From Polyangium jinanense (GTDB lineage Bacteria > Myxococcota > Polyangia > Polyangiales > Polyangiaceae), in NCBI RefSeq assembly GCF_028435365.1, contig NZ_JAGTJJ010000001.1, positions 682,001 to 746,000 of the forward strand: a stretch of 64,000 nt of DNA. The letters are read 5' to 3'. The notes beneath the pieces are model-generated. The model searched no databases, was not told where the DNA came from, and worked only from the letters and a program-made list of their open reading frames with translations. This document shows positions 32,675 through 41,911 of the stretch, one piece after another. A program made the translations under genes and the position numbers. The stretch's first letter is position 1; the number at the start of each line of letters is the position of its first letter.

Positions 32675-33646
32675 ATGGCTGACGTTCTCGTTGTGGCGGA
32701 GGTTGCCGAGGGCAAGCTCAAGAAGACCACGCACTCGGCGATCACGTTCGCGCAGAAGGCGGCGGCGACGATCGGCGGGACGTTCTCGATCCTGGTGATC
32801 GGCGACGGCGCCGGGAAGGCGGCGGCCGAGGCGCAGGGCTTTGGCGCGGCGAAGATCCTCGTGGTCGAGGACGCGTCGCTGAAGAACTACCTCGCCGAGC
32901 GGTACGCGCCGACGGTGGCGGCCATCGGCAAGAACTACGGCGTCGTCGTGGGCACGGCGAGCGCCTACGGCAAGGACCTGCTGCCGCGCGTCGCGGCGCG
33001 GCTCGGCGCGGGCTACGCGAGCGACATCACGGAGGTCATCGCGGACGGCGGCGCGCTCAAGTACAAGCGGCCGATGTTCGCGGGCAACGCGTTCGGGATC
33101 GCTTCGATCTCGACGCCGATCCAGGTGGTGAGCGTGCGTCAGAGCGCGTTCGCCGCCGCGGAGCCCACGGGCGGGCAGTCGCCGGTGGAGACGGTCGCGT
33201 ACGCGGGGCCGAGCAAGGCGGCGGAGCGCGTGGAGTTCGTCTCGTTCGACCAGGTGAAGAGCGCGCGTCCGGAACTGACGGAGGCGCGTGTGGTCGTGTC
33301 GGGCGGCCGCGCGCTGAAGGAGAAGTTCAACCAGGTGCTCGACCCGCTCGCGGACGCGCTCGGCGCGGCCGTGGGCGCGAGCCGCGCGGCCTGCGACGCG
33401 GGCTACGCGCCGAGCGATCTGCAAGTCGGTCAGACGGGCAAGATCGTGGCGCCGCAGCTCTACTTCGCGATCGGCATCTCGGGCGCGATCCAGCACCTCG
33501 CGGGCATGAAGGGCTCGAAGGTGATCGTGGCGATCAACAAGGACGCCGACGCGCCGATCTTCCAGGTGGCGGACTACGGCCTCGTCGCGGACCTGTTCAC
33601 GACGGTGCCGGAGCTCGTGAAGGGGATCCAGGCGGCGAAGGGCTGA
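32675..33646 (+). CDS. etfA: Electron transfer flavoprotein alpha subunit
   Basis: 323-residue FAD-binding subunit. The C-terminal FAD domain has the family signature: [76 protein letters not shown] and [18 protein letters not shown]. It has its own ribosome binding site (AGAAGAGGAA upstream). A strong terminator follows at 33682-33724, which ends the etfBA operon. Confidence 0.95.
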   Translation: MADVLVVAEVAEGKLKKTTHSAITFAQKAAATIGGTFSILVIGDGAGKAAAEAQGFGAAKILVVEDASLKNYLAERYAPTVAAIGKNYGVVVGTASAYGKDLLPRVAARLGAGYASDITEVIADGGALKYKRPMFAGNAFGIASISTPIQVVSVRQSAFAAAEPTGGQSPVETVAYAGPSKAAERVEFVSFDQVKSARPELTEARVVVSGGRALKEKFNQVLDPLADALGAAVGASRAACDAGYAPSDLQVGQTGKIVAPQLYFAIGISGAIQHLAGMKGSKVIVAINKDADAPIFQVADYGLVADLFTTVPELVKGIQAAKG

Positions 33647-33681
33647 GCCGACCCGGAAGAACGCGCTTTCGAGCGTAAAAC

Positions 33682-33724
33682 GAGGCCCTCTCTCGCTACA
33701 GCGGGAGGGGGCCTTCGTGTTTTT
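33682..33724 (+). terminator. Rho-independent terminator of etfBA
   Basis: GAGGCCCTCTCTCGCT pairs with AGCGGGAGGGGGCCTTC around a 2-nt loop, followed by GTGTTTTT. It is the only classic hairpin plus T-run I found. Confidence 0.85.
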
Positions 33725-33780
33725 GGTGACGTGATCGAGGACGATTCCATTCGTGCGCCTTGCCGCTAGGATTGCGCCCC

Positions 33781-36231
33781 ATGCGCGGCGCAATCCTGGG
33801 CGTTTTGGGTGTTTTGCTCGTCGGCTGCGGCGAGAATTCGCTGCCTGGGGGCAGCGACGACGCTTGTCCCACGGACGAGCTCGGCGAGGGCGGGGCGCGG
33901 GTCTTCGTCCTGCAGCCGCGTGTCGATCCGGCGCATTTCGAGAGTTACGACAGCTACCGCGCGCACCTCGTCGGCCTCGTAGAGACGCACGTTTCGCCGT
34001 GCCTCGCGATGGATCGGCCGAACGTCATCGTTTTCCCCGAGAACACGGGCCTCTCGGCCGGATTCCTGGGCAGCCGCGGGGAGACGGCGCGCGTGTCGAA
34101 CGGCGCGCTCCCGGCGTTCCTCACGCTCGGCGGGCAATACACGAAGCCAATCGATTTCTACAAATCGAAATGGCCCGAGGCGCCGCTGCCCACGCAGATC
34201 CTGCTTGGGCTCACGGACACGGCGTGGCGCGCGTTTCACGAGACGAACCAGGCGATCGTGAAGGAGACGGGAGCGTGGCTGGTCTCGTCGACGAACGTGA
34301 GCGGGCGCGTCGAGCGGAGCGAGGATCCGGCGGAGATCGCGGCGCTCGCGGATCCTGATTTGGAGGACGTGCCGTACGTGTACGTGGCGCGCGATCCGGC
34401 CGTGTACAATGCGGCGTTCGTGTATGGGCCGGACGGGGAGATCGTCACGAGCCGGAAAAAGCCGTATCCGATCCTCATGGAGGAGGTCGATCTCGCGCTC
34501 ACGCCGGGTCCGCTCCGCGAGGCTGTTCCGATGGACATAGGTCCGCTCGGGGTCGGCATCGTGACGAGCAAGGATGCGTGGATGCCGGACATGGTGGACC
34601 GGCTCGCGGCGCTCGGGGCCGATGTTTTCGTCCAGCCCGAGGCCTTCTCCGGCTGGACCCTTCCCGAGAGCCCGGACGAACCAAACGCATGGGCGCCGGA
34701 TATCCTGAGCCAGAGCACGATGGCCGCGGTGCAAAAGCACGGCGCGGTCCGGTATGGCGTCGTCCCGCATCTCACGGGCAATCTGTTCGATTTGCCGTTC
34801 GACGGACAATCGATCGTCGTGGGCGACGTCGTTCCCGGCGAGGCGCGGCGGGCGTATGTCGGGCAAAACGAGATGGGCGGGGTGATCGAGGTCGCGCCGT
34901 GGGTGATGGCGGATCCCGGGGAGAATGATTCGGCGGCGACGCTGGAATCACGCCGGGCCACGCTCCGCGCCGTGGGAGAGGAGCTGCTTCCGGCGGGCGT
35001 CCAGAAAAACCAATACGTGGAGACGGTGATCGCCGCGGACCTGGATCCGGCGCTCCCCTTCCCCATGGAGGCCGCGGGTGCTCCGGGCGCGCTCGGTGCG
35101 AGCCAGGCATTGCAAGGCACGGGGGACGCGGAGCAGAGCCATCCGGCGCTCGCGTGGGGCGGCGGTGGGCCGCTCGTGCTCGCGTTCCAGGAGGGCTCTC
35201 GTGGGGCGACACGCGTGCTCGTGGCGACGTCGGAGGACGAAGGAAAAACGTTTGGCATGCCGCACCCGGCGGCGTCGGGGGGAGAGGCGCAGATCACGCC
35301 GGCCGTGCTCGCGGCGGGGGATCACGTGTACGTCGCGTACCAGGAGCGCAGCGCGGGAGGGGCGCGCGTGGCTTGCGTGCTCTCGACCGACCGCGGGAAA
35401 ACCTTCGGCGCGCCGGTGTTCCTGCCGTCCGAAGGCATGACGCCGGATGCCTGGCTCCCGGCGCTCGCGAGCGCCAAGGGCCGGGTGTTCCTGGCCTATG
35501 TCGACGGTTCGTCGGGGAACGAGCGCGTCGTGCTGGCGCGCGCGCCGGAAGGGACGCTCGATTTCGAGGTCCAGCCGATCGAGGGCACGAAAATGCATCC
35601 CGGACCGAACATCCGGAACAACCAGTGGGCGCCGGCGGTCGCGGCCCTCGGCGACGAGGTCGCGGTCTCCTGGGTCGATTTCCGCAGCTATAACTGGGAC
35701 GTCTTCCTCGCGCGTTCGGTCGACGGCGGCATGGGCTTCGGGGCGCCCGTGCGTGTCGACGACGGCACGGACACGCCCGAGCGCCTGCACGACGATCCTT
35801 CGCTGCTCTTCGTGCCCGGCGGCGGCGCCGTGACGGTCGCGCTCGGCTGGAGCGACATGCGAAAACGTGAGCCGAATGCAACGGCGCGTGTCTCGCTGGT
35901 CTCTGGCAACGTGATCGGTCAAGGCCGAAAGCTCGGCGAGGGGCCCGCCGAGGCGAGCGCCTTCCGGCCGCGGCTCGTGGCGCTCGGCGCCGGGAGCCTC
36001 GCGGCCGTTTGGCAGGACGATCGGACGGGAGGGAAAGACGTGTACCTTGCGACGAGCGTCGACGGAGGCGCGAGCTTCGGGGCGGAGAAGCGGCTCGACG
36101 ACGGTGGAGATGGGCCGAGTTATCAGACGGGGCCAGCGGCCGCGGCGAATGGGATCGGGGCGATGGTGGTGGCGTGGGAGGATACGCGGTCGGGGCGGAG
36201 GCGGATCCGGTGGGTGGCGGGCAAGCCGTAG
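33781..36231 (+). CDS. Lipoprotein: nitrilase-like domain plus BNR/sialidase-type propeller
   Basis: 816 residues. ATG 33781 gives a lipoprotein signal (RGAILGVLGVLLVGCGEN); TAGGAT ends 8 nt before it. Residues about 35-400 resemble the nitrilase superfamily: VFPENTG with Glu87, RKKPYP with Lys226/Lys227, then GVGIVTSKDAWMPDMVDRLA. In the family this last motif holds the catalytic Cys; here Ser263 stands in its place. So two of the three catalytic residues are kept and the nucleophile is changed. Residues about 430-816 carry sialidase/BNR-like repeats (ATSEDEGKTFG, VLSTDRGKTFG, ARSVDGGMGFG, ATSVDGGASFG; S-x-D-x-G-x-x-F boxes). Exported and lipid-anchored. Activity is unknown. Confidence 0.75.
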   Translation: MRGAILGVLGVLLVGCGENSLPGGSDDACPTDELGEGGARVFVLQPRVDPAHFESYDSYRAHLVGLVETHVSPCLAMDRPNVIVFPENTGLSAGFLGSRGETARVSNGALPAFLTLGGQYTKPIDFYKSKWPEAPLPTQILLGLTDTAWRAFHETNQAIVKETGAWLVSSTNVSGRVERSEDPAEIAALADPDLEDVPYVYVARDPAVYNAAFVYGPDGEIVTSRKKPYPILMEEVDLALTPGPLREAVPMDIGPLGVGIVTSKDAWMPDMVDRLAALGADVFVQPEAFSGWTLPESPDEPNAWAPDILSQSTMAAVQKHGAVRYGVVPHLTGNLFDLPFDGQSIVVGDVVPGEARRAYVGQNEMGGVIEVAPWVMADPGENDSAATLESRRATLRAVGEELLPAGVQKNQYVETVIAADLDPALPFPMEAAGAPGALGASQALQGTGDAEQSHPALAWGGGGPLVLAFQEGSRGATRVLVATSEDEGKTFGMPHPAASGGEAQITPAVLAAGDHVYVAYQERSAGGARVACVLSTDRGKTFGAPVFLPSEGMTPDAWLPALASAKGRVFLAYVDGSSGNERVVLARAPEGTLDFEVQPIEGTKMHPGPNIRNNQWAPAVAALGDEVAVSWVDFRSYNWDVFLARSVDGGMGFGAPVRVDDGTDTPERLHDDPSLLFVPGGGAVTVALGWSDMRKREPNATARVSLVSGNVIGQGRKLGEGPAEASAFRPRLVALGAGSLAAVWQDDRTGGKDVYLATSVDGGASFGAEKRLDDGGDGPSYQTGPAAAANGIGAMVVAWEDTRSGRRRIRWVAGKP

Positions 36232-36353
36232 CGGGATAGGATTGTCCGGCCAAACGGTGAGGAGGTTGGACGAGCACGGCCCTGCCGATCCTGGTACGCT
36301 TCCGGATCGAGGCGGCGGCCGGTCCTGTCACACCTTCGGATGAGGAATTTCTG

Positions 36354-36602
36354 ATGAGTACACAGGATGTCCTGGAGATGTGGGAACGACGAATCGAGGA
36401 ACGTGGTGCCCTGCGGGGACGGAACGAGGGCCTCAGGGAAGGCCAGCGTTCGCTCCTGCTCCAGCTCCTCCGCCGCCGCTTCGGGGAGTTGCCGCCCGCC
36501 GTCGTCGCTCGCGTCGAGGCGGCCGACACGGAGGCGCTCGAGTCCTTCGCCGCGCGGCTCCTCGTCGCGAAGAGCGCGGACGAAGTCGTCGCGGACGAGT
36601 GA
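36354..36602 (+). CDS. C-terminal remnant of an Rpn/DUF4351-type protein
   Basis: 82 residues from ATG 36354. LREGQRSLLLQLLRRRFGEL then PPAVVARVEAADTEALESFA is the DUF4351-like C-terminal tail of Rpn-family (PD-(D/E)XK transposase-like) proteins. The same frame is open back to 36261, reading ALPILVRFRIEAAAGPVTPS then DEEFLMSTQDVLEMWERRIE, which looks like the region before the tail; a TGA at 36258-36260 closes it. The nuclease domain is missing. It is most likely a decayed gene, though a short tail protein could still be made. Confidence 0.55.
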   Translation: MSTQDVLEMWERRIEERGALRGRNEGLREGQRSLLLQLLRRRFGELPPAVVARVEAADTEALESFAARLLVAKSADEVVADE

Positions 36603-36617
36603 ACGGTCTCGTCGAGG

Positions 36618-37643
36618 TCAAGGCCCCGCGAGCACCACGCCCGACGTGCGCGGGCGGGCCACGCAGGCCAGCACGTACCCCGATTGCTCCTCGTCGGGGC
36701 TCAACCCCTCGACGCACGACTGCTCGACCTCTCCTGAGAGACATCGAAGCTTGCATGTGCCGCAATCCCCCACGCGGCACGAAGTCTCGATGGATACACC
36801 CGCCGCGGTCGCGGCTTCGAGGATCGTCGCGCCCGCCGGGACGGGCACCGAATGCTCCTTGCCGTCGAGCCGCAAGGTGACGAGCTGCGCCTGCGTGTCG
36901 CCCGCCGCGTCGGGACGGGTGAAATACTCCTGGAAGATGCGCTCGGGGGGTACAGAGAGCGCTCGCAGCGCCTCGCCCACGACCGCCATCAGGCCCTCGG
37001 GGCCGCATACGTAGAATTCGGCAGGTTTTTCCTGGGCGAGCTCACCGAGCAATGTGGCCGCTCGCGCGGCGTCGAGGCGCCCCGGGAGCCCGCTCATATC
37101 CGCGGCGCCTTGCTCCAGAACGTGTACGACGTCCAATCGCCCTCCGCTCTGCTCGATGAGGCGCTCGAGCTCGGCGCGCAGAATGATCTCCTCCGGCGCG
37201 ACGTTGCAATACAGGAGCGACACCGTGGTGTCCGGCTCGCCGTGCAAGAGCTCGCGCGTCATGGCGTGGATCGGCGTGATTCCGCTGCCCCCGGCGACCA
37301 GGACCACGTGCCGCCCTCCCGCGCGCGGCTCGACACAAAAACGTCCCTGCGGCCCGGAGACGGCCCAAGTCGAGCCCGGTGCCGCGTGCGCGTACAGGTG
37401 ATTGGACACGACGCCGTCGCGGACCCGCTTGACGATGATGGAGAGTGGGTCTGCGCGACCTGGGCTCCCCACGAGTGAATAAGCGCGCGGGTGAATGCGC
37501 CCGTCGACGGGAACGTGGAACGTCAGGTACTGGCCGGCGCGATAAGGGACCGGCGCAGGTGGTGGGGCGAAGACGAGCTCGACCGACGAAGGCGTCGGCC
37601 TTCGCACGGATTCGACCGTCAGGTGGAATCGTTCGAGTTTCAT
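36618..37643 (-). CDS. FNR-type oxidoreductase with C-terminal [2Fe-2S] ferredoxin
   Basis: Electron-transfer protein, 341 residues, of the PaaE/hydroxylating-oxygenase reductase type. The FAD-binding motif is RAYSLVGSP (residues 53-61), the NAD(P)H loop is AGGSGITP (117-124) with FYVCGPEGLM later, and the plant-type ferredoxin at the C-terminus has Cys289, Cys294, Cys297 and Cys327 (C-x4-C-x2-C-x29-C). All cofactor sites look complete. It starts 5 nt after the stop of the cytochrome P450 gene, so it is almost surely that P450's redox partner: NAD(P)H to FAD to [2Fe-2S] to heme. Confidence 0.9.
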   Translation of the reverse strand: MKLERFHLTVESVRRPTPSSVELVFAPPPAPVPYRAGQYLTFHVPVDGRIHPRAYSLVGSPGRADPLSIIVKRVRDGVVSNHLYAHAAPGSTWAVSGPQGRFCVEPRAGGRHVVLVAGGSGITPIHAMTRELLHGEPDTTVSLLYCNVAPEEIILRAELERLIEQSGGRLDVVHVLEQGAADMSGLPGRLDAARAATLLGELAQEKPAEFYVCGPEGLMAVVGEALRALSVPPERIFQEYFTRPDAAGDTQAQLVTLRLDGKEHSVPVPAGATILEAATAAGVSIETSCRVGDCGTCKLRCLSGEVEQSCVEGLSPDEEQSGYVLACVARPRTSGVVLAGP

Positions 37644-37648
37644 GGTCT

Positions 37649-38800
37649 TCAAATCCGAACGGGGAGCTCGAGGCAGCCATGAATGAGGGGCGACGGGGTC
37701 GGCACCGCCGGGCGCTCCGGATCGACGCGGAGCTCGGGGAACCGGCGATAAAGCGCGGGGACGGCGATCTTCGCTTCGAGGCGGGCCAGGGGCTCGCCGA
37801 GGCATTTGTGGATGCCACGGCCGAAGGAAAGGATGTTCTTGGGGTTGCGATCGGGAAGGAAGCGCTCCGGATCGTCGAAGACGCGCGGGTCGCGGTTCGC
37901 GGAAAGGCTGAGAGGCCAGACGCGGCTGCCGGCGGGAATGGTCACGCCATGAAGCTCGATGTCGCGGCGCGCGATACGCGGGGCGCCCGTGGCGGGGCCA
38001 CGGCACCGCAGGACTTCCTCGATGATCATCGGCGCGCGGCCGAGATCGGCGAGGAGGAACGTCTTGGCCTCCGGGTTCTCGCTGAGGCAACGCACTGTAT
38101 TGTTGAGCAGGTTCGTCGTGGTCTCGTGCCCGGCGAATAGGAACAGGGGGCCCATGGCGACGAGCTCGCGCTCGGAGAAATTCGCGCCGGCGCCCTGGTT
38201 ACGAAGGAAGTCGCTGGTCAGGTCATGGCCGAGGGCGCCCGTGCGGCGCTTTTCGGCCACGAGGGCGGCATAATACTCGGCGAGCTCCCGGCTGGCCCGC
38301 TGCGCCTGCTCTTGCTTTCCCTTGGTACCGATGTGGACCATATCGTCCGCGATGCGCTGGAACGTCCTGAAATCGGAGCGCGGGACGCCGAGGAGCTCGG
38401 CGATGACCATGGCCGGCAAGGGGCCGGTGAACGCGCGGACGAGATCGAAGGCCCCGCCCTTGTCCGCCATTTCGGTGAGCAGCTCGTCGCAGAGCTCCTT
38501 TATCCGCTGCTCGAGCATGGCCACCCGCCGGGGCGTGAAGGCAGGCTGCGCGAATGCGCGGAGGCGCGCGTGGTTCGGGTCGTCCTGGAAGACCATGTTC
38601 TCCGTCGAAAATGAATCGGGCGGCATCTTCAGCGGGTTTGCCGATGAGAATGCGTCGGCGTCCTCCATCGCGCGCTTGACGTCCTCGTATCGGAACAAGA
38701 GCCACGAATCCATGACGTCCGACCAGAGGACGGGGGCCTTTTCGCGGAATTCTCGGTACATCGGGAAGGGGTCGAGCAAGGTCTGGGTGTCGAGGAGCAT
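37649..38800 (-). CDS. Cytochrome P450
   Basis: Soluble bacterial P450 monooxygenase, 383 residues. The I-helix oxygen-binding motif is AGHETT (223-228), the K-helix ExxR is Glu262-Arg265, and the heme loop is FGRGIHKCLGEPLARLE with Cys333 as the thiolate ligand. All essential parts are present. ATG 38800 (MLLDTQTLLDPFPMYREF) gives an N-terminus typical of class I bacterial P450s. It is the first gene of a two-gene operon with its reductase, divergent from a LysR regulator. Substrate unknown; such units act in secondary metabolism or breakdown of hydrophobic compounds. Confidence 0.92.
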   Translation of the reverse strand: MLLDTQTLLDPFPMYREFREKAPVLWSDVMDSWLLFRYEDVKRAMEDADAFSSANPLKMPPDSFSTENMVFQDDPNHARLRAFAQPAFTPRRVAMLEQRIKELCDELLTEMADKGGAFDLVRAFTGPLPAMVIAELLGVPRSDFRTFQRIADDMVHIGTKGKQEQAQRASRELAEYYAALVAEKRRTGALGHDLTSDFLRNQGAGANFSERELVAMGPLFLFAGHETTTNLLNNTVRCLSENPEAKTFLLADLGRAPMIIEEVLRCRGPATGAPRIARRDIELHGVTIPAGSRVWPLSLSANRDPRVFDDPERFLPDRNPKNILSFGRGIHKCLGEPLARLEAKIAVPALYRRFPELRVDPERPAVPTPSPLIHGCLELPVRI

Positions 38801-38857
38801 GCGCCCATTGATGAAACGGCCGCCTCCGTGCGGCAATGACGGGATCCGGGCAAGAGA

Positions 38858-38873
38858 TGACCAATCTCGGTCA
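38858..38873. promoter_or_regulatory. Candidate LysR operator between P450 and LysR genes
   Basis: Inverted repeat TGACC-N6-GGTCA in the 106-bp divergent region, covering the expected -35 position of the lysR promoter, whose -10 is TATGTT at 38893-38898. LysR proteins usually bind T-N11-A-type dyads near divergent target genes. Confidence 0.45.
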
Positions 38874-38906
38874 CACGCGGCCGCCGCTCGTGTATGTTCG
38901 CGGGCG

Positions 38907-39800
38907 ATGCTCGATCTCGACGCCGTCGTCATGATCATGGCCATTGCGCGGGACGGATCCCTCGCGCACGCCAGCCGGACGCTCGGGCTTCCGCGCACGA
39001 CGCTCACCCGTCGCGTGGCCCTGCTGGAGGAGGCGCTCGGCGTGCGGCTCGTCGAGCGAAGCCAGCGGCATCTTCGTCTCACCGAAGCGGGAAGGCTCCT
39101 CGTCGAGCAAGGGGCGCCGCTCGTGGACGCCGCGCGGCAAGTCGAAGCCACGCTCCAGGCGAGCACGCACTTCCGCCTTCGCACAGCGGTGCCGCCCGGC
39201 GTGGGCATGGATCTGCTCGCGCCCATTCTGCAGCCCGACGACGAGGCGCTCGCCGGTCTCGGGCTGGAAATCATCTACACGGACCGGGAAATGCACCCCA
39301 TTCGAGACGATTTCGATCTGGTGGTCAACCTGGTGCCGCCCACCGACGGCACCCTCTACAGTCGCTCCTTCCTGCGATTTTCGTGGCGATGCTTCGCGGC
39401 GCCGGCCTATCTCGCCACGCGGGGCCATCCCGCACGCGCTGCGGACCTCGCCGCGCATTCCTGCATCGCGTTACGCATTCCCGGCGGCGTCTCTCCCTTT
39501 TTGTGGCCCTTGCGGGCCGGCAGGGGCCTCCGCGTGAACCCATGGTTCGTGTCCAATAGTATGAGCGCCGCGCTTCAGATGGTGCTCGCCGGCAGGGGCA
39601 TCGGGCTCTTGCCGGACATCGCTTTCGCGGCCACGCGCGAGCTCGTCCCGGTGCTGCAAGACGAGATCGGCGCCGAAGGAGAGTTCTTTTTGTCGATGGG
39701 GCAACGCCTCAACGATTCGAAGCGCGGACGTCGAATACGGCTCCTCATCGAAAAAGCGCTGCGCCACCTGCATCAGGCCGGCGGCGCGCGAACCAGATAA
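38907..39800 (+). CDS. LysR-family transcriptional regulator
   Basis: 297 residues. The N-terminal winged HTH is LDAVVMIMAIARDGSLAHAS then RTLGLPRTTLTRRVALLEEA and LGVRLVERSQRHLRLTEAG, a normal LTTR pattern. Residues about 90-290 form the substrate-binding domain, in the CrgA/AaeR subgroup style (LVVNLVPPTDGTLYSRSF, SNSMSAALQMVLAGRGIGLL). ATG 38907 follows TATGTT by 8 nt. Divergent from the P450-reductase operon, which it most likely controls through the dyad at 38858-38873. Confidence 0.9.
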   Translation: MLDLDAVVMIMAIARDGSLAHASRTLGLPRTTLTRRVALLEEALGVRLVERSQRHLRLTEAGRLLVEQGAPLVDAARQVEATLQASTHFRLRTAVPPGVGMDLLAPILQPDDEALAGLGLEIIYTDREMHPIRDDFDLVVNLVPPTDGTLYSRSFLRFSWRCFAAPAYLATRGHPARAADLAAHSCIALRIPGGVSPFLWPLRAGRGLRVNPWFVSNSMSAALQMVLAGRGIGLLPDIAFAATRELVPVLQDEIGAEGEFFLSMGQRLNDSKRGRRIRLLIEKALRHLHQAGGARTR

Positions 39801-39812
39801 TCGCGCGGCCGC

Positions 39813-41081
39813 TCAGCGCTCGGAAAGCGCCTCGACCACGATCTCGCACATATCGTCCCCGCGCAGCGGAGAACGCGTCTCCTCCACGTGGAACCGCCCA
39901 CTGCCCCCGCCGAAGAGCGCCGCGTACGACGCCGCGCTGATCGGGTTCGGCGCCGCGAAATCCACCCGATGGAGGAGCTGCATCACGGCGAGGACCGCGC
40001 CCTGCTGGAAGAAAAGGCGGTTTCGCACGGACGCACCATAACGCGTCCCATAATAGATGCTCTCCTGCGTGGTCGGGCTGCGCACGACCAGCGATTGGCC
40101 CGGGAAAAACTCGACCGAATACCACCGGCCCCAGCCAAGCACGCGGGCGATCGACAGGAATTTCTCCAGCCTGTGCTCGACCGGCCCCGTCGCCTTCGAG
40201 GAGATCGCCCACTCCGGCGACGAGAGCACCCCGCCGAGCAGATGAAAGGCCCCCGACTGCGCTGCCTCGCGCACGAGCGCCGCATACACGGGCACGAGCT
40301 CCGGCGTGCGGCTCTCCAGAAGGTGCATCGTATCGAACGTGATCTGATTCACGTACCCGACCGGCACGATCGCGAGGCGCACGCCAAACGCCCGCACGAC
40401 GCCCTCCTCGGTCGCCACGAGGTTCCGGATGACGCGCATCGCCGAGGGAATCGCCTGCGGATACTGCGAGGCCGGCGCGTCGAGCGGCGGCGCCTTGAGC
40501 GGGAGGCTCGCGACGACCTGCCGCGTGACCGCCACGCCGAGCCGCGGTCTCTCCGGGCGGCGCGAGAGCGTGAAGGCGCAGCTGCCGTCGCCCCGACCCA
40601 CGCACGAGACCTCCTCGGCCTCGAAATGCCCCCAGTCCGAGGGAAACGCGAGGCTCGCCGCCGCCGCCGAGAAGCCCGCCGCGAACGAGTCGACCGGTTG
40701 CTTGTGCCGGATGACCTTGCCGTACTTCGAGGCGAAGCTCGACCCGTAGAAGAGCGCCTCGCCACGCACCACGCCGCCCTCGGCCGCGACGTCGAAGACG
40801 AGCTTGCCGTGGCCCATCGACGAGAAGAGCGCGGACGCCACTTCGAGCCGGTCCTTCGCGCCCTCGACGCTCTGCGTCTTGAAGACCGCTTCGAGCAGCG
40901 CGTGCGAGCTCTCGAAGGCCGATTGCTTGCGCACGGCCCAGCCCTCGCCGCCGAGCGCGTCGGAGATCGTCTGGTCGAGAAAAATCCCGTGGTGGTGGCT
41001 CTGGACGTAGACGAGCTGGTCGCTCAGCGTGAGGAGCGAGTGCGGCTGCAAGTCGCGGACGAGCTCGCCGAGCGACTTCAT
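39813..41081 (-). CDS. V4R-domain protein
   Basis: 422 residues. Residues about 75-180 match the V4R (4-vinyl reductase) small-molecule-binding domain: FYGSSFASKYGKVIRHKQPV, then HFEAEEVSCVGRGDGSCAFT with the usual C-x-x-x-GD-x-x-C pattern. A second V4R-like copy is at the C-terminus (residues about 320-422: YYGTRYGASVRNRLFFQQGA, FHVEETRSPLRGDDMCEIVV), where only the last cysteine is kept. V4R domains bind hydrophobic ligands or metals in regulators. It is the last gene of a four-gene operon and overlaps the gene before it by 4 nt (ATGA). Confidence 0.75.
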   Translation of the reverse strand: MKSLGELVRDLQPHSLLTLSDQLVYVQSHHHGIFLDQTISDALGGEGWAVRKQSAFESSHALLEAVFKTQSVEGAKDRLEVASALFSSMGHGKLVFDVAAEGGVVRGEALFYGSSFASKYGKVIRHKQPVDSFAAGFSAAAASLAFPSDWGHFEAEEVSCVGRGDGSCAFTLSRRPERPRLGVAVTRQVVASLPLKAPPLDAPASQYPQAIPSAMRVIRNLVATEEGVVRAFGVRLAIVPVGYVNQITFDTMHLLESRTPELVPVYAALVREAAQSGAFHLLGGVLSSPEWAISSKATGPVEHRLEKFLSIARVLGWGRWYSVEFFPGQSLVVRSPTTQESIYYGTRYGASVRNRLFFQQGAVLAVMQLLHRVDFAAPNPISAASYAALFGGGSGRFHVEETRSPLRGDDMCEIVVEALSER

Positions 41082-41911
41082 ATCTTGCTCCGGAGCTCGG
41101 CGCGGTCGATGCCGAGGATGTCCTCCGCCGCCGTCTCGAGCAGGACCATCGCGTCAGCACCGAGCGACTCGGGGTGGTCGAGCGCGAGCGGTTTGATGCC
41201 CGCGCGCAGCGCCACGCGGAGGCGCACGACGTGCGGATCGGGCGCGTGCGCGTCGAGGTACGCGAGGAGCTTCGTCGCGCGATCGATCTCCACCTTCGTG
41301 CCCCGCGGCGGCGGGCGCGACGAACGCACGACGACCGCGCCGCCCGTCGGAAACGCGAGCGTGCGCGCCGGCTCCTCGTGATCGGCTTCGTCCGGCTGGG
41401 GCTTCGAGACGACGTTCACCGTCGGCGGCGGCGCCGAGACCGCAGGCACGCCCGAGGGCGGCGTGATCGAGTCCTGCGGCAGCTCGGGCCGGAGCGTCAT
41501 GGCGATCCGCGCCGCGTGGTAGCGGACGAAGCCGAGCGGCACCGTGCCGTCGAAGGAGACCGCCACGACGTGGCCGTGCACGCGCCGGATCACGATCACG
41601 CGGCCCGGCATCTCCAGCGTGATCAGCGGATCGGAGAGGTCGGCCGGGCCCGGATCGAGCATCGGCGTGGGCGCGAGGAAATCGAGCCTTCGCGCGTGAA
41701 CCTGGCTCGTCTTGTAGACCTCACGCAGGCTCTGCGTGACGGCGCCCGCCGTATAGCCGGATCCCGGGCGGATCCAGGCCGCGTGAATCTTCCCGTCGGC
41801 GATGTGGAACGCGACGATCGCCTCGACGCCGTCAGCGCTCAGGGCGAGCTGCTCGACGAGGGACGCGCCGGCGGGAGGAGCTCCTTTCGGCCGAGCAGGC
41901 CTCGCCGTCAT
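41078..41911 (-). CDS. Roadblock-like regulatory protein
   Basis: 277 residues. The first 150 residues look like a divergent roadblock/LC7 fold: SLVEQLALSADGVEAIVAFH, then ITLEMPGRVIVIRRVHGHVV and AVSFDGTVPLGFVRYHAARI, which ends in the helix typical of MglB-like proteins. A Pro-rich linker (about 160-200) leads to a helical C-terminal part (TKLLAYLDAHAPDPHVVRLR ... GADAMVLLETAAEDILGIDR). Start ATG 41911 overlaps the stop of the roadblock gene before it by 4 nt. No catalytic residues are expected. The roadblock assignment is tentative. Confidence 0.55.
   Translation of the reverse strand: MTARPARPKGAPPAGASLVEQLALSADGVEAIVAFHIADGKIHAAWIRPGSGYTAGAVTQSLREVYKTSQVHARRLDFLAPTPMLDPGPADLSDPLITLEMPGRVIVIRRVHGHVVAVSFDGTVPLGFVRYHAARIAMTLRPELPQDSITPPSGVPAVSAPPPTVNVVSKPQPDEADHEEPARTLAFPTGGAVVVRSSRPPPRGTKVEIDRATKLLAYLDAHAPDPHVVRLRVALRAGIKPLALDHPESLGADAMVLLETAAEDILGIDRAELRSKI

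Noticed and set aside
29162..33793. Very long antisense open frames, such as a 1543-codon frame here and a 1058-codon frame at 46446-49622
   Set aside because: They lie opposite or upstream of well-supported genes (nadB, etfBA, CPBP; radical SAM) and read as Arg/Ala/His-rich low-complexity protein, as expected from high third-position GC.
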